Assembly: GCF_003255815.1 (NCBI RefSeq) | Contig: NC_037682.1 | Span: 14,288,301 to 14,352,300 of the forward strand | Origin: Theropithecus gelada | Lineage: Eukaryota; Chordata; Mammalia; Primates; Cercopithecidae | Reading direction: 5' to 3' | DNA length: 64,000 bases | Part shown: in pieces, positions 44,878 to 55,867 of the stretch | Layout: every line of letters starts with the position of its first letter | Position numbering within the stretch: the first letter of the stretch is position 1 | Notes under the pieces: generated by a model | The model's input: the letters and a program-made list of their open reading frames with translations, nothing else | Told to the model about the DNA's origin: nothing | The model's database searches: none | Translations under genes and position numbers: made by a program

Positions 44878-45160
44878 GGCTGGGCGTGGTGACTCACGCC
44901 TGTAATTCTAGCACTTTGGGAAGCCAAGGCAGGCAGATCACTTGAGATCAGTAGTTCGAGACCAGCCTGGCCAATATGGCAAAACCTCGTCTCTTCTAAA
45001 AATACAAAAATTAGCTGGGCGTGGTGGTGTGCACCTTTAATCCCAGCTACTCGGGAGGCTGAGGCTGGATAATCGCTTGAACCCAGGAGGTGGAGGTTGC
45101 AGTGAGCCAAGATTGTGCCACTGACCTCCAGCTTGGGCAACAGAGTGATACCCCGTCTCT
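44878..45160 (+). mobile_element. AluS, sense
   Basis: Full dimer whose tail has been replaced by a (CT)n/(TA)n simple repeat. Confidence 0.9.
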
Positions 45161-45263
45161 CTCTCTCTCTCTCTATCTATATATGTTTTATATTTTTTTA
45201 CATATATATGTCTATATCTATATGTATGTATATATATCTCCATATATATACACATATATATAT
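45156..45263. repeat. (CT)n-(TA)n compound microsatellite
   Basis: (TC)10 followed by irregular TA/TATG/TATC sequence to 45263. It grew at the end of the preceding Alu. Confidence 0.9.
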
Positions 45264-45440
45264 GGGCGAGAAGAGTGAAATCAAAGATGACCAAATAGTG
45301 GTTGCCTTTAAGGAAACGGGCTGTGGAGAATTTTGTGAGTAGGTGATTGTTCCTGCTTTTTCATATTTTCCCAATTTGTCTTCAATGAGCATGTATCATA
45401 ACCTTAAAAGGGGGATATTATCTTAAAACTGCTAAAGATA

Positions 45441-45757
45441 GGCTGGGCATGCTGGCTCACGCCTGTAATCCCAGCACTTTGGGAGGCTCAGGCGGGCGGA
45501 TCACCTGAGGTAGGGAGTTTGAGACCAGCTTGGCCAGCATGGTGAAACCCTGTCTCTACTAAAAATACAAAAATTAGCCGGGTGTGGTGGCACATGCCTG
45601 TAATCCCAGCTACTCGGGAAGCTGAGGCAAGATAATCGCTTGAACCTGAGAGGCAGAGGTTGTGGTGAGCGGAGATCGCGCCATTGCACTCCAGCCTGGG
45701 CAACAGAGCGAGACTCTGTCTCAAAAAACAAAAACAAAACAAACAAACAAAAAAAAC
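45441..45757 (+). mobile_element. AluS, sense
   Basis: Flanked by a 13-bp target-site duplication ACTGCTAAAGATA (45428, 45758). (CAAAA)-rich tail. Confidence 0.92.
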
Positions 45758-45803
45758 ACTGCTAAAGATAGTAGCTATTTCTCGTTAAAAAATAAGTCCT
45801 AAC

Positions 45804-46100
45804 TTTTTTTTTTTTTTTGAGCCGGAGTCTCGCTCTGTCGCCCAGGCTGGAGTGCAGTGGCCAGATCTCAGCTCACTGCAAGCTCCGCCTCCCGGGTTTA
45901 CGCCATTCTCCTGCCTCAGCCTCCCGAGTAGCTGGGACTACAGGCGCCCGCCACCTCGCCCGGCTATTTTTTTGTATTTTTTAGTAGAGACGGGGTTTCA
46001 CCATGTTAGCCAGGATGGTCTCGATCTCCTGACCTTGCGATCCGCCCGTCTCGGCCTCCCAAAGTGCTGGGATTACAGGCTTGAGCCACTGGGCCCAGCC
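45804..46100 (-). mobile_element. Young AluY, Old World monkey type, antisense
   Basis: Near-consensus AluY with 'ggcttgagccactgggccc', 'ccacctcgcccggct' and 'agtggccagatctcagc'. Flanked by TAAAAAATAAGTCCTAAC at 45786 and 46101. Confidence 0.93.
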
Positions 46101-46109
46101 TAAAAAATA

Positions 46110-46207
46110 AGTCCTAACTTTTTAATGATCACCATTCTGACTGGCATGAGATGGTATCTCATTTTAATTTTGATTTGCATTTCTCTAACGACCAGTGATG
46201 ATGAGCA
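46110..46207 (-). mobile_element. L1 ORF2 fragment, antisense
   Basis: Complement of the conserved L1 ORF2 3' region (reads 'TGGCATGAGATGGTATCTCA' on +). Cut off by the following Alu. Confidence 0.75.
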
Positions 46208-46480
46208 TTTTTTTTTTTTGACGGAGTTTCCCTCTTGTTGCCCAGGCTGGAGTGCAATGCACGATCTCAGCTCACCACAACCTCCACCTCCTGGGTTCAA
46301 GCGATTCTCCTGTTTCAGCCTTCTGAGGCATGAGCTACCACGCCCGGCTAATTTTGTATTTTTAGTAGAGACGGGTTTCGCCATGTTGGCCAGATATTCT
46401 CGATTTCCTGACCTTGTGATCTGCCCGCCTCAGTCTCCCAAAGTGCTGGGATTACAGGCGTGAGCCACCACGCCCGACCT
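46208..46480 (-). mobile_element. Alu, antisense
   Basis: Dimer with a deletion in the left arm. Its last 50 bp are included in the tandem duplication that follows. Confidence 0.88.
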
Positions 46481-46582
46481 CTACTATAAACATTTAAGAT
46501 GATAGCCTCAGCCTTCCAAAGTGCTGGGATTACAGGCGTGAGCCTCCGCACCTGACCTCTACTATAAACATTTAAGATGATA
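46427..46582. repeat. 78-bp tandem duplication of an Alu end and its flank
   Basis: Units 46427-46504 and 46505-46582 are directly adjacent and of equal length. They differ at about six positions, all in the Alu half; the 26-bp non-Alu flank is identical. Confidence 0.92.
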
Positions 46583-46729
46583 TACCAAGTGTGGGATCAA
46601 AGAACCACTTCAACAAATCCCAAAATATAGCTTCCATATTTAAATTGCATTTTTTCCAAACTGTGGCTGTTAAATCGCCCAAATTGCCCTGCTAAACATT
46701 AGGAAGGACAAGACATGACTTTCTGAAAT

Positions 46730-47025
46730 TTTTATTTTTTTTTGAGACAGAATCTCACCCTGTCGCCCAACCTGGAGTGCAGTGGCACGATCTTGGTTCA
46801 CTCCAACCTCTGTGCCTCCTGGGCTCAAGTGATTCTCCTGCCTCAGCCTCTTGAGTAGCTGGGATTACAGCTACTGAGATTACGCCCAGCTAATTTTTGC
46901 ATTTTTAGCAGAGATGGGCTTTCACCATGTTGGACAGGCTGGCTTCGAATTCCTGACCTCAAGTGATCCACCCGCCTTGGCCTCCCAAAATGCTGGGAAT
47001 ACAGGCATGAGCCAGTGTGCCTGGC
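46730..47025 (-). mobile_element. AluS, antisense
   Basis: Full dimer with a partly duplicated 'gattacagctactgagatta' patch. Confidence 0.88.
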
Positions 47026-47620
47026 TAACTTTCGGAATTTGACAGCCGTCTACTTTTGGGGGGCCGTGAAGTTCTTGGTGTGAGAAGCAGAACTGGGAAG
47101 ACTGAAGGGGTCTTATATTTTTCCTCCTCTCCCAGCTATGCTTAAATACATTTAATATTGTGGTCCCTGAGAACTTAGCATGTGGGTTTTTAGGAAACAA
47201 GTCTGGGTCTGGGAAATCAGTATCTTAAAATCACCTAATAGCATTTTGACCTTCTTCCTTCTTGCATCAGAAACACAGTTGTGAATAGATTGCAGGTCTC
47301 ATGACAGCCTCTACTTTGCTTCTTATTTTGCAAATGTTGCACGTAAGGCTGTTCTGAGGAGCTCGTTTGTTATTCAACATGACTCTCCAAGCTCTCAGTT
47401 TAGCCAAGTTCATTCTCCAAAGCAGTATTAACCAAAATCAGACTTGAGATCTGTGAAATACCTAGCAGGGAGCTAGGTCATCAGTGACACATGTACTTTG
47501 CCAGTTGTGAATATAAAATTTGTTAAATTACTTAGATTGCCCTACTCTAACAAATGAGAAACAAATCTGCATATAACTAACAAAAGGAAGGTTTCTCAAA
47601 TTTGACCGCCCAGAAAAAAC
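47026..47620. other. Intergenic, no recognised element
   Basis: About 600 bp without Alu, L1 or gene signal. Confidence 0.5.
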
Positions 47621-48150
47621 ACTGCTAACAGTTTAGTGTATTGTTCTCCAAGTGATGTCTGCATGCACATGCATACATACATAGAATTATAGTTTTACTT
47701 TTTTCTCTCTTAATATATCATGGGCATCCTTCTGTGTTGGTATATAGAGAGCTACTCTGTTCTTTTCTTTTTGATACAGGGTCTTGCTCTGTTGCCCAGG
47801 CTGGAGTCCAGTGGTGAGGTCATGTCTCACTAGACCCCCAACCTCCACCTCAGCCTCCTGAATAGCTGGGAAAACAGGTGTGCACCACCATGCCTGCCTA
47901 ATTATTTTATTTTTTGCAGAGACAAGGTCTTGCTTGTTGCCCAGGCTGGTCTCAAACTCCTGGGCTCATTCAGTCCTCCCAACTTGGCCTCCCAAAGTGC
48001 TGGGATTACAGGCGTGAGCCACTGTACCCAGTCCCCTGTTCTTTTTCATAGTTGTATAGTATTCCACTGTGTACCATTATGCCATCATTTATCTGATTGT
48101 TCTCCTGTTAATAGGATTCAACCTTCAAATACTTTTTTTTCAGTTACGGT
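47620..48150 (-). mobile_element. Ancient L1-like sequence, antisense, split by an Alu
   Basis: 'tcatgggcatccttctgtg' before the Alu and 'tagtattccactgtgtacc' after it form one old element. Family not certain. Confidence 0.5.
47768..48033 (-). mobile_element. AluJ, antisense
   Basis: Dimer with deletions, inserted in the L1-like relic. Confidence 0.85.
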
Positions 48151-48907
48151 TGTTCATCTAACAGTAACAAAGGTAAACCCACAATGTCACATTTCTATAG
48201 TTATTTTACAGTGTACAAAGAACATATTTGTATTCCAATTCAGTCTTCTCCATAACCTTTTGAAATAGGATGGGCAACTATAATTGTACGGTACCAAAAC
48301 TAGATCAGCAAGACCTTCCAGCTGGTAAGGTCTAAAACTGGGATTTAAACCTTAAGTTTTGAGCTCCATTTCTAGTGTCTTGGCTGCAAGAAGGCTCCTA
48401 TTCCTGGACCCGTGCTTCGGAGGAGCAGCTGAAAAGCTGCAAGGCTTTAACATTGCATCTGCAAACTCTTCTGACTGGATTTTAATGCCTTCATTTTCGG
48501 TAAGCAGATTAGGCAATTGCCTCTCAGTAATGTCAAAAAGGGAGCAATTCAGGTTGTAATTATCAGGACCAATTGCAATATATAAGGATCAGAGTCACAG
48601 CGATGCAGCTGTCAGGTATCTTTATGGTCTTTTTTATTTAAACATCATCTCGGGAGGGCAAAAAAAAGACTCCTGCTTCCACTCTTCCTCATTCCCAGTA
48701 TTTTAGAATGTACTTTTTACATTAGATATATTGTCACAGCAATTGGTTTTTTCATAAATTCTCTGCATTAATATGGGAGCTTCACAAATACAGAAATAGT
48801 CTATCTTGTTCACAGCTCCACAAGCCCAGCACAAAGTCAACACGCTATTAGCAGGCATCCAGCAAATACCTGGTCATGAAATAGTTTTGTTATTAAGAAA
48901 CAAAGCT
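48151..48907. other. Intergenic, no recognised element
   Basis: A MIR-like patch may lie near 48190-48360. Otherwise nothing recognised. Confidence 0.45.
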
Positions 48908-48962
48908 GGCCAGGCCCAGTGGCTCACACCTGTAATCCCATCGCCTGTAATCCCAACTTAAA
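48908..48962 (+). mobile_element. Alu 5' stub
   Basis: Only the first 35-50 bp of an Alu, with a repeated 'cctgtaatcccaa' at its broken end. Confidence 0.75.
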
Positions 48963-48972
48963 ATTCAAAGCT

Positions 48973-49280
48973 GGGCACAGTGTCTCATATTTGTAATCCC
49001 AGCACTCTGGGAGAGTTAGGTGGGCAGATCACTTGAGATCAGGAGTTTGAGACCACCCTGACCAATATAGTGAAACCCTGTCTCTACTAAAAATACAAAA
49101 ATTAGCCAGGTATGGTGGCTTGTGCCTGTAGTCTCAGCTACTTAAGAGACTGAGGCAGGAGAATCGCTTGTACCCGGGAGGCAGAGGTTGCAGTAAGCTG
49201 AGATTACGCCACTGCACTCCAGCCTGGGCAACAGAGCAGGACTCCGTTTCAAAAAAAAAAAAAAGAAAGAAAGAAAGAAA
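48973..49280 (+). mobile_element. AluS, sense
   Basis: Full dimer with an (AAAG)n tail. Confidence 0.9.
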
Positions 49281-49287
49281 AAAAGCT

Positions 49288-49578
49288 TAGCTGGGTGCAG
49301 TGGCTTACCCTTGTAATCCCAGCACTTTGGAAGGCTGAGGCAGGAGGATCACTTGAGCCCAGGAGCTCAAGACCAGACTGGGAAACATAGCGAGACCCCC
49401 ATCTCTACAAAATTTTTTAAAAAATTAGCCAGGCATGGTGGCACATGCCTATAGTCCCAGCTACTTGGGAGGCTGAGGTGGGAGGATCACTTGAGCCCAG
49501 GAAGTTGATGCTGCAGTGAGCTGTGATTGTTCCACTGCACTCTAGCTGACAAATGAGACCCTATCTCACAAAAACAAA
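49288..49578 (+). mobile_element. AluJ, sense
   Basis: Full dimer; its tail leads into the purine tract. Confidence 0.88.
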
Positions 49579-49692
49579 GGAAGGAAGGAATGCAGGGGAG
49601 GGGAGACTAGGGGAGGGGAGGGAAAGGGAGGGGAGGAGAGGGGGCAGGAGAAGGGAGGAAAAGAGGGGAGGAGAAGGGAAGGGAGAGGAGAA
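49575..49692 (+). repeat. Homopurine (GGGA/GGAA)n tract
   Basis: Almost pure G/A on the + strand for about 115 bp, with many GGGG and GGG runs. Lies between two sense Alus. Confidence 0.92.
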
Positions 49693-50010
49693 GGCTGGGC
49701 ATGGTGGCTCACACCTGTAATCCCAGCACTTTGGGAGGCCGATGTGGGTGGATCATATGAGGTCAGGAGTTCGAGACCAGCCCGCCAACATGCTGAAAAC
49801 CTATCTCTACTAAAAAGATAAAAAATTAGCTGGACATGGTGGCAGCACCTGTAATCCCAGCTACTTGGGAGGCTGAGGCAGGGGAATCGCTTGAGCCTGG
49901 GAGGTGGAGGTTGCAGTGAGCCGAGATCGTGCCACTGCACTTCAGCCTGGGTGACAGAGTGAGACCCTGTCTCAAAAAAAAAAAAAAAAAAAGAAAAAAG
50001 AAAAAGAAAG
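49693..50010 (+). mobile_element. AluS, sense
   Basis: Full dimer with a long interrupted A tail; third complete sense Alu in about 1 kb. Confidence 0.9.
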
Positions 50011-50224
50011 AAGCAAACAAACAAAGCTTAAACAAAGCTTAAAGAGATTATTCAGAGAATAGAGCTCGATGTAATAAATTAATCTCTGTGTACAAGACTC
50101 ATTTCAAAATACATTGTCACTCATGTTATCACAACAACCCCTAGATCAGGAACAATTGGATAACATAAGTCAGTTAAGCTCTTGTACGTCTCACATGACT
50201 CCAGATACAGTGGTGACAAAGACA

Positions 50225-50640
50225 AACTAAACCCCTATTCTGGTGCAGTTTGCATTCTGAGGGGGATACTTACAATGATAAGTGCTAAGAAAAGAACAAA
50301 GTGATTCGAGTGGGGGAGATGTACTTGTACTGTAGACAGAGTAGCCAGGAAGGCCTCGATAAGCAGGTGACATTCAAGCAGACATCTGAATAATGAGAAG
50401 AGACAGATATGCAAAGGTCTAGGAAGAGCACCCCAAGCAAAATCAAGAAGGTAGCCAAGCCCCTGAGATGAAAATGAGTTGGAGTTCAAGGAACCACAGA
50501 AAGTCAATGTCACTAGAGTGAATGGAGTGGGGCAGAGAGTGACCACACAGGGTCTTGAAGGGATTTATTGTTATTGCAGTGGGAAATCTTTGCAGAGTTT
50601 TAAGTAAAAAACACAAAACGTCATATAACTTATACTTTTA
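50225..50640 (+). mobile_element. Ancient LINE-like relic
   Basis: Reads like a common old repeat ('gaataatgagaagagacaga', 'gggtcttgaagggattta', 'cagtgggaaatctttgcag'). Family uncertain (L2/CR1-like). Confidence 0.4.
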
Positions 50641-50778
50641 AAAATCACTCTGCTGTATGGAGATGGAAATAAACAAAAAAGGGAGCACTTATCAGAGAGC
50701 CTCATATTGTCACTGGTCTACAGGATGAATCTGGGCCTTTAAAAGGCAAAGTGACTGACAGAATAATTTTTTTTAAAC

Positions 50779-51642
50779 ACAGATTTAGCAACAAGCAAAA
50801 AACAAATATTCCAATTTAAAAATGGGCAAAGGACATGAACAGATACTTCTCAAAAGACGACAGAAAAATGGCCAAAAAACATGAAAAAATGCTCATCATC
50901 ACTAATCATCAGAGAAATGCAAATCAAAACCACAATGAGGTACCATCTCAAACCAGTCAAAATGACTATTATTTAAAAGTGAAAAAAAATAACAGATGCT
51001 GGCGAGGCTGTGGAATGCTTATACCCTGCTGGTGGGAATGCAAATTAGTTCAGCCACTGTGGAACGCAGTTTGGAGATTTCTCAAAGAACTTAAAATGGA
51101 ATTACCATCTGACCCAGCAATTCCATTACTGGGTATATACCCAAAGGAATATAAATCATTCTACCAAAATGATACATGCACACATATGTTCATCTCAGCA
51201 CTACTCACAATAGCAAAGGCATGGAATCAACCTAGGTCCCCATCAACAATGGTGGATTGGATAAATAAAATGTGGTGCATATACACCATGGAATACTACA
51301 CAGCCATAAAAAAGAGCAATATGATATCCTTTGCAGGAACATGGATGCAGCTAGAGGCCATTGTCCTAAGTGAGTTAATGCAGAAACAGAAAACCAAATA
51401 CTGCATGCTCTCATTTATAAGTGGGAGCTAAACAATGAGTATACATGGGCATAAAATTGGAACACTAGACACTGGGGACTTCCAAAAGTGGGGGGAAGGG
51501 TGGACATGGGCTGAAAAACTATTGGATACTATGCTCACTACCTGGGTGACAGGATCATCTATACCCCAGACCTCAAAATCACATAATGCACCTGTAAAAA
51601 ACCTGCACATCTGAATCCAAAATGAAAGTTGGAAAAAAATAC
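50779..51642 (+). mobile_element. 5'-truncated L1 with ORF2 end and 3' UTR
   Basis: Sense L1 (L1PB/L1MA type) from the last part of ORF2 through the 3' UTR to an A-rich end. It is not full length and cannot move. Confidence 0.88.
50835..51431 (+). pseudogene. L1 ORF2p C-terminal remnant
   Basis: A 198-codon open frame carries the end of the L1 ORF2 protein (blocks LLGIYPKEYK, IYTMEYYTAIKK, GTWMQLEAIVLSE). Its first third is out of register with ORF2. It lacks endonuclease and reverse transcriptase and has no promoter, so it is a fossil and not a gene. Confidence 0.85.
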
Positions 51643-51807
51643 ATTTAAGACAACAGTTACTTTTGGAAGTGTTTAGGGGAGTGGTATTGGGATAGGATGT
51701 AGAAAACTGGTCATTTTGTATTTCTTATGCTGAGTGGTGCATTGAGCAGTATTGGTTTGACTATTGTGCTTTGTAACTTTCACATATCATATGTATCCTG
51801 TGTATGT

Positions 51808-51930
51808 TATGGGCTAAATTGTGTCCACCCCCAAAAGTCTTATGTTGAAGTCCTAATCCCCATACCTCAGAATGTCACTCTATTTGAAAATAGGTTCTTT
51901 AAAGAGTTAATTAAGTTAAAATGTAATAGG
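51808..51930 (+). repeat. MaLR-like LTR fragment
   Basis: 'TATGTTGAAGTCCTAATCCC' and 'ACCTCAGAATGTCACTCTAT' are typical of MST/MLT1-type LTRs. Fragment only. Confidence 0.55.
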
Positions 51931-52174
51931 CTTGTGTTTGAAGGAAGGAAGAAAAGAAGGGAGAGAGAATATGTACATGTGTCCAAGATTGCAGTGAGTG
52001 AGTGGCAGACAAAGAAAACCTGATTACAATCATTTTCCACCATTTCTCTATCCCACAAAGAATAAGTAGACATGTTGTGTGTGACTTCCAACAATTCTCC
52101 CTAAGGGGAAGGCACTACACTTTTGTCCTCTTTCCTTCTCTCTTCTTGCTGCTTAGAATGCAGATGTAACAACT

Positions 52175-52295
52175 GAAGCTCTAGCAGCCACCCTGGGGCA
52201 AAAGGTAATAAGAGAAACAACATACAATGGGGAGAAAGAAGTCTGTGTCTGGCCAGGCAAGGTGGCTCAGGCCTGTAGTCCCAGCACTTTGGGAG
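52175..52295 (+). repeat. Duplicated segment, copy A
   Basis: About 120 bp (76 bp unique plus 45 bp of Alu start), repeated at 53093-53209. Its context looks continuous, so it is probably the source copy. Confidence 0.88.
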
Positions 52296-52516
52296 GCCAA
52301 AGCAGGTGGATCACTGGAGCCCAGGAGTTCAGGACAAGCCTGGGCAACATAGCAAGACCCCATCTCTACTAAAAATACAACAACAACAAAAAAATAGCCA
52401 TGAGGCTGAGGTGGGAGGATCCCTTGAGACTGGGAGGTCGAGGCTGCAGTGAGCCAAGATTGAACCACTGCACTCCAGCCTGAGTGACAGAGTGTGACCC
52501 TGGCTCAAAAAAAAAG
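52251..52516 (+). mobile_element. Alu, sense
   Basis: Dimer with a right-arm deletion. AAGAAGTCTGTGTCT before it and AAGAAGAGTCTATGTCT after it look like a decayed target-site duplication. Confidence 0.87.
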
Positions 52517-52606
52517 AAGAGTCTATGTCTCTGAAGACTTCATTTGAGTCACCATTCCAACCTCCAAATTTTTTTTGAATTTAATTTAGTTTTATTTTAT
52601 TTTGCT

Positions 52607-52760
52607 TTATTTTGAGATGGGATCTCACTTTGCCGCCCAGGCTGGAGTGCAGTGGTGCAATCTCAGCTCACTGCACCCTCCACTTCCCGGGTTCAAGCCA
52701 TCCTCTCACCTCAGCCTCCCAAGTATCTGAGACCATAGGCACGTGCCACCATGCTTGGCT
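52607..52760 (-). mobile_element. Alu half, antisense
   Basis: One arm only; ends where the next Alu begins. Confidence 0.85.
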
Positions 52761-53055
52761 AATTTTTTTTTTTGAAATGGAGTCTCGCTCTGTTGACCAG
52801 GCTGGAGTGCAATGGCGCGATCTCAGCTCACTGCAACCTCCACCTTCCAGGTTCAAGCAATTCTCCTGCCTCAGCCTCCTGAGTAGCTGGGATTACAGGC
52901 ACCCACCACTGTGCCCAGCTAATTTTTTTATTTTTAGTAGAGACGGGGTTTCACCATGTTGGCCAGGTTGGTCTTGAACTCCTGACCTCAGGTGATCCGC
53001 CTGCCTCAGTCTCCCAAAGTGCTGGGATTACAAAGGTGAAACACTGTGCCCACCC
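52761..53055 (-). mobile_element. AluS, antisense
   Basis: Full dimer that inserted into the preceding Alu. Confidence 0.9.
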
Positions 53056-53092
53056 TTGAATTTTAAGTTATGACAAATTCTAGGGAATTCTA

Positions 53093-53209
53093 GAAGCTCT
53101 AGCAGCCACCTTAGGGCAAAAGGTAATAAACAATATACAAAGGAGGAGAAAGAAGTCTATGTCTGGCCAGGCATGGTGGCTCAGGCCTGTGGTCCTAGCA
53201 CTTTGGGAG
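53093..53209 (+). repeat. Duplicated segment, copy B
   Basis: Repeats 52175-52295 in direct orientation with a 4-bp net deletion and few substitutions. It stops inside Alu sequence at 'ctttgggag'. Confidence 0.88.
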
Positions 53210-53335
53210 CCTGCATTTTCTCTGTGAAGTGCAAAGCATGATTATCAGTTGTGAAACAGAAGGGTTTCTGTGACATTTGGTTTAATTTTGATGACAGAAA
53301 ATATAATACATCTCGACTCCTAACTTATTCGGATT

Positions 53336-53617
53336 GTTTTGTTTGTTTTGAGACGAGGTCTCACTCTGTCGCCCAGGCTGGAGTGTAGTGGCATGATCTT
53401 GGCTCACTGCTGCCTCCATCTACCAGGCTCAAGAGAGCCTCCCCCAGCCTCCTGAGTAGCTGGGACCACAGGCGTGAGCTACCACACCTGGCTAATGTTT
53501 TGTATCTTTGGTATAGACGGGGTTTCGCCATGTTGCCCAGGCAGAGCTCAAGTGATCTGCCTACCTCAGCCTCCCAAAATTCTGGGATTACAGGCATGAG
53601 ACATTGCACCCGGCACC
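53336..53617 (-). mobile_element. Alu, antisense
   Basis: Full dimer, moderately diverged. Confidence 0.88.
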
Positions 53618-53999
53618 TCAAATTGTTGTTGTTTTAAAAATGATTCCAAGGCACAAGTAATATTAGGGACTATAGCCCTATTCATATCTGTGCTTGAGTG
53701 TTAGCTTCACCTTTGCAAGTTACTTTATTCATGAATCTCAGTTTCTCTCCCTGTAAAAGGGGAGATAGAACAAGTGGGATTATGACAAAAAATTGATATT
53801 AGTGAAAGTGCTTAACACTCAATAAAAGCTGGCATGCCTTCATTATATTAATCCATTTTAACCTCACATAAAGTCCCAGTATTTCCGGGTTTTTCTATGG
53901 TACGTCTAATGCCCTCAAGAAAGACGTGTGGGTCCCCTTAGGGTTAGTTACATTGTGCTACAAAGATAGTCTTGCATAATTAGTAATTACAGTCAGCAT

Positions 54000-54170
54000 T
54001 TATGATTTACCATATGCCAGACACATTTCATGTATTTTTATTTAATCCTTTCCCAAAACCTTGAGAAACAGATGCTGTTATTATGGTCATAAGGAAACTG
54101 GTGAGAGGTTAAGTAAACAGTCCAAGATTGCATCACTTAGTCAAAACAGGATTTGAAGTGAGGTGGTCAA
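54000..54170 (-). mobile_element. MIR-like relic
   Basis: 'ACCATATGCCAGACACATTT' and 'TAAGGAAACTGGTGAGAGG' fit antisense MIR. Confidence 0.55.
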
Positions 54171-54247
54171 GATCAGTGGTACATCTATATAATGCAATAC
54201 ATAGAGGAAACTTAAATGCATACTACTAAGTGAAAGAAGCCAATTTT

Positions 54248-54553
54248 ATTTTATTTTATTTTATTTATTTTTAAAAATGGAGTCTTGCTCTGTTGCCCAG
54301 GCTGGAGTGCAGTGGAATGATCTCGGCTCACTGCAACCTCCCCTTCCCGGGTTCAAGCGATTCTCCTGCCTCAGCCTCCTGAGTAGCTGGGACTACAGGC
54401 ATGCACCACCATGCCCAGCTAATTTTTGTATTTTCAGTAGAGATGGGGTTTCACCACGTTGGCCAGGATGGTCTCAATCTCTTCACCTTGTGATCAGCCT
54501 GCCTCAGCCTCCCAAAGTGCTGGGATTATGGGCGTGAGGCCACTGCGCCCGGC
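54248..54553 (-). mobile_element. AluS, antisense
   Basis: (TTTTA)n start. A 14-bp target-site duplication AAGAAGCCAATTTT lies at 54234 and 54554. Confidence 0.92.
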
Positions 54554-54569
54554 AAGAAGCCAATTTTTA

Positions 54570-55170
54570 AAAGGTTTCTTTTCAAACTACAGTCAGCCCT
54601 CCATATCTGTGGGTTCTGCATTCATGAATTCAACCAAGGATCAAAAATATTCTCCCAAAAAGAGATGCTTGTGCCTGTACTGAACATGTACAGACTTTTT
54701 TCCTGTCATTATTCCCTAAACAATACAGGATAACAACTATTTACATAGCATTTATATTGTATTGGGTATTAGAAGTAATCTAGAGATAATTTGAAGTATA
54801 AGAGAAGATGTGTATAGGTTATATGCAAATACTATACTATTTTGTATAACAGACTTGACCATCTGTGGATTTGGGTATTTGCAGAGAATCTTGGAACCAA
54901 TTCCCCATGGATACTGAAAGACAACAGTATGTGTGTGATTCACACTATATGACATTCTGGAAAAGGCATAACTATGAAGACAGTAGAAAGATCACTGGTT
55001 GCCAAGAGTTAAGGAAAAAGGAGGATGAAGAAGTGGAGCAGAGAGGTTTTTTCGGACAATAAAACTAATCTGTATGATATTATAATCCTGGATAAATGTC
55101 ATTATACATTGTCAAAACCCATAGAACGTACAATGCCAAATAAACTCTAATATAAACTATAGGTTTGGGG
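54570..55170. other. Intergenic between Alus
   Basis: AT-rich, with phrases of old repeats ('gtcagccctccatatctgtg', 'agaatcttggaaccaattcc') that resemble a Tigger/MER-type element. Family not assigned. Confidence 0.4.
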
Positions 55171-55187
55171 TAGATAATGATGTGTCA

Positions 55188-55492
55188 GGCCGGGCACGGT
55201 GGCTCAAGCCTGTAATCCCTGCACTTTGGGAGGCCGAGACAGGCGGATCACGAGGTCAGGAGATCGAGACCATCCTGGCTAACATGGTGAAACCCCGTCT
55301 CTACTAAAAAATACAAAAAAATAGCCGAGCGCGGTGGCGGGCGCCCGTAGTCCCGGCTACTTGGGAGGCTGAGGCAGGAGAATCGCTTGAACCCAGGAGG
55401 CGGAGCTTGCAGTGAGCTGAGATCTGGCCACTGCACTCCGGCCTGGGCGACAGAGCGAGACTCCGACTCAAAAAAAAAAAAAAAAAAAAAAA
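55188..55492 (+). mobile_element. Young AluY, Old World monkey type, sense
   Basis: Near-consensus with 'ggctcaagcctgtaatcc' and 'gatctggccactgcactccg'. Perfect 16-bp target-site duplication AGATAATGATGTGTCA at 55172 and 55493. Confidence 0.94.
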
Positions 55493-55867
55493 AGATAATG
55501 ATGTGTCAGTGTAGATTCATCAATTTTAACAGTTATGCCACTCTGGATGTTGACAGTAGGAGAGGCTGTGCATGGAATTTTATAATTTCAGCTCAATTTT
55601 GCTGTGAATCTAAAACTGTTCTAAAAAAACATAGAGTCTATGTAAAAAAATCATGAAAGCAAAAATGTCCAATATATTGGTGTCTGGCAGGTAAACCAGT
55701 ATGGACTGAAAAGAGTTGTAAAAAGTGGGACAGGAAAGCAAGATTAGGACCTGGTAGGGAAGGGCCTTAGATGGCAGAGTGAGCTATCAGGACTTTATCC
55801 TATAGACCAGAGAGGGGTCATTGAGGATTACGGAGCAAGAAACTCAGTTAAGAACAGACTATTTTAA

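Larger units (their letters stand above)
43440..44880 (+). mobile_element. Old L1M 3' region, interrupted by Alus
   Basis: AT-rich L1 ORF2-end/3' UTR-like sequence ('agtgagaatttggggctg', 'aaataatctaaatgttcaac'), split by Alus at 43916 and 44283. Subfamily uncertain. Confidence 0.5.

Noticed and set aside
50835..51431. 198-codon frame as a possible new gene
   Set aside because: It is the C-terminal end of L1 ORF2 in a 5'-truncated L1, so it is listed as a pseudogene fragment.
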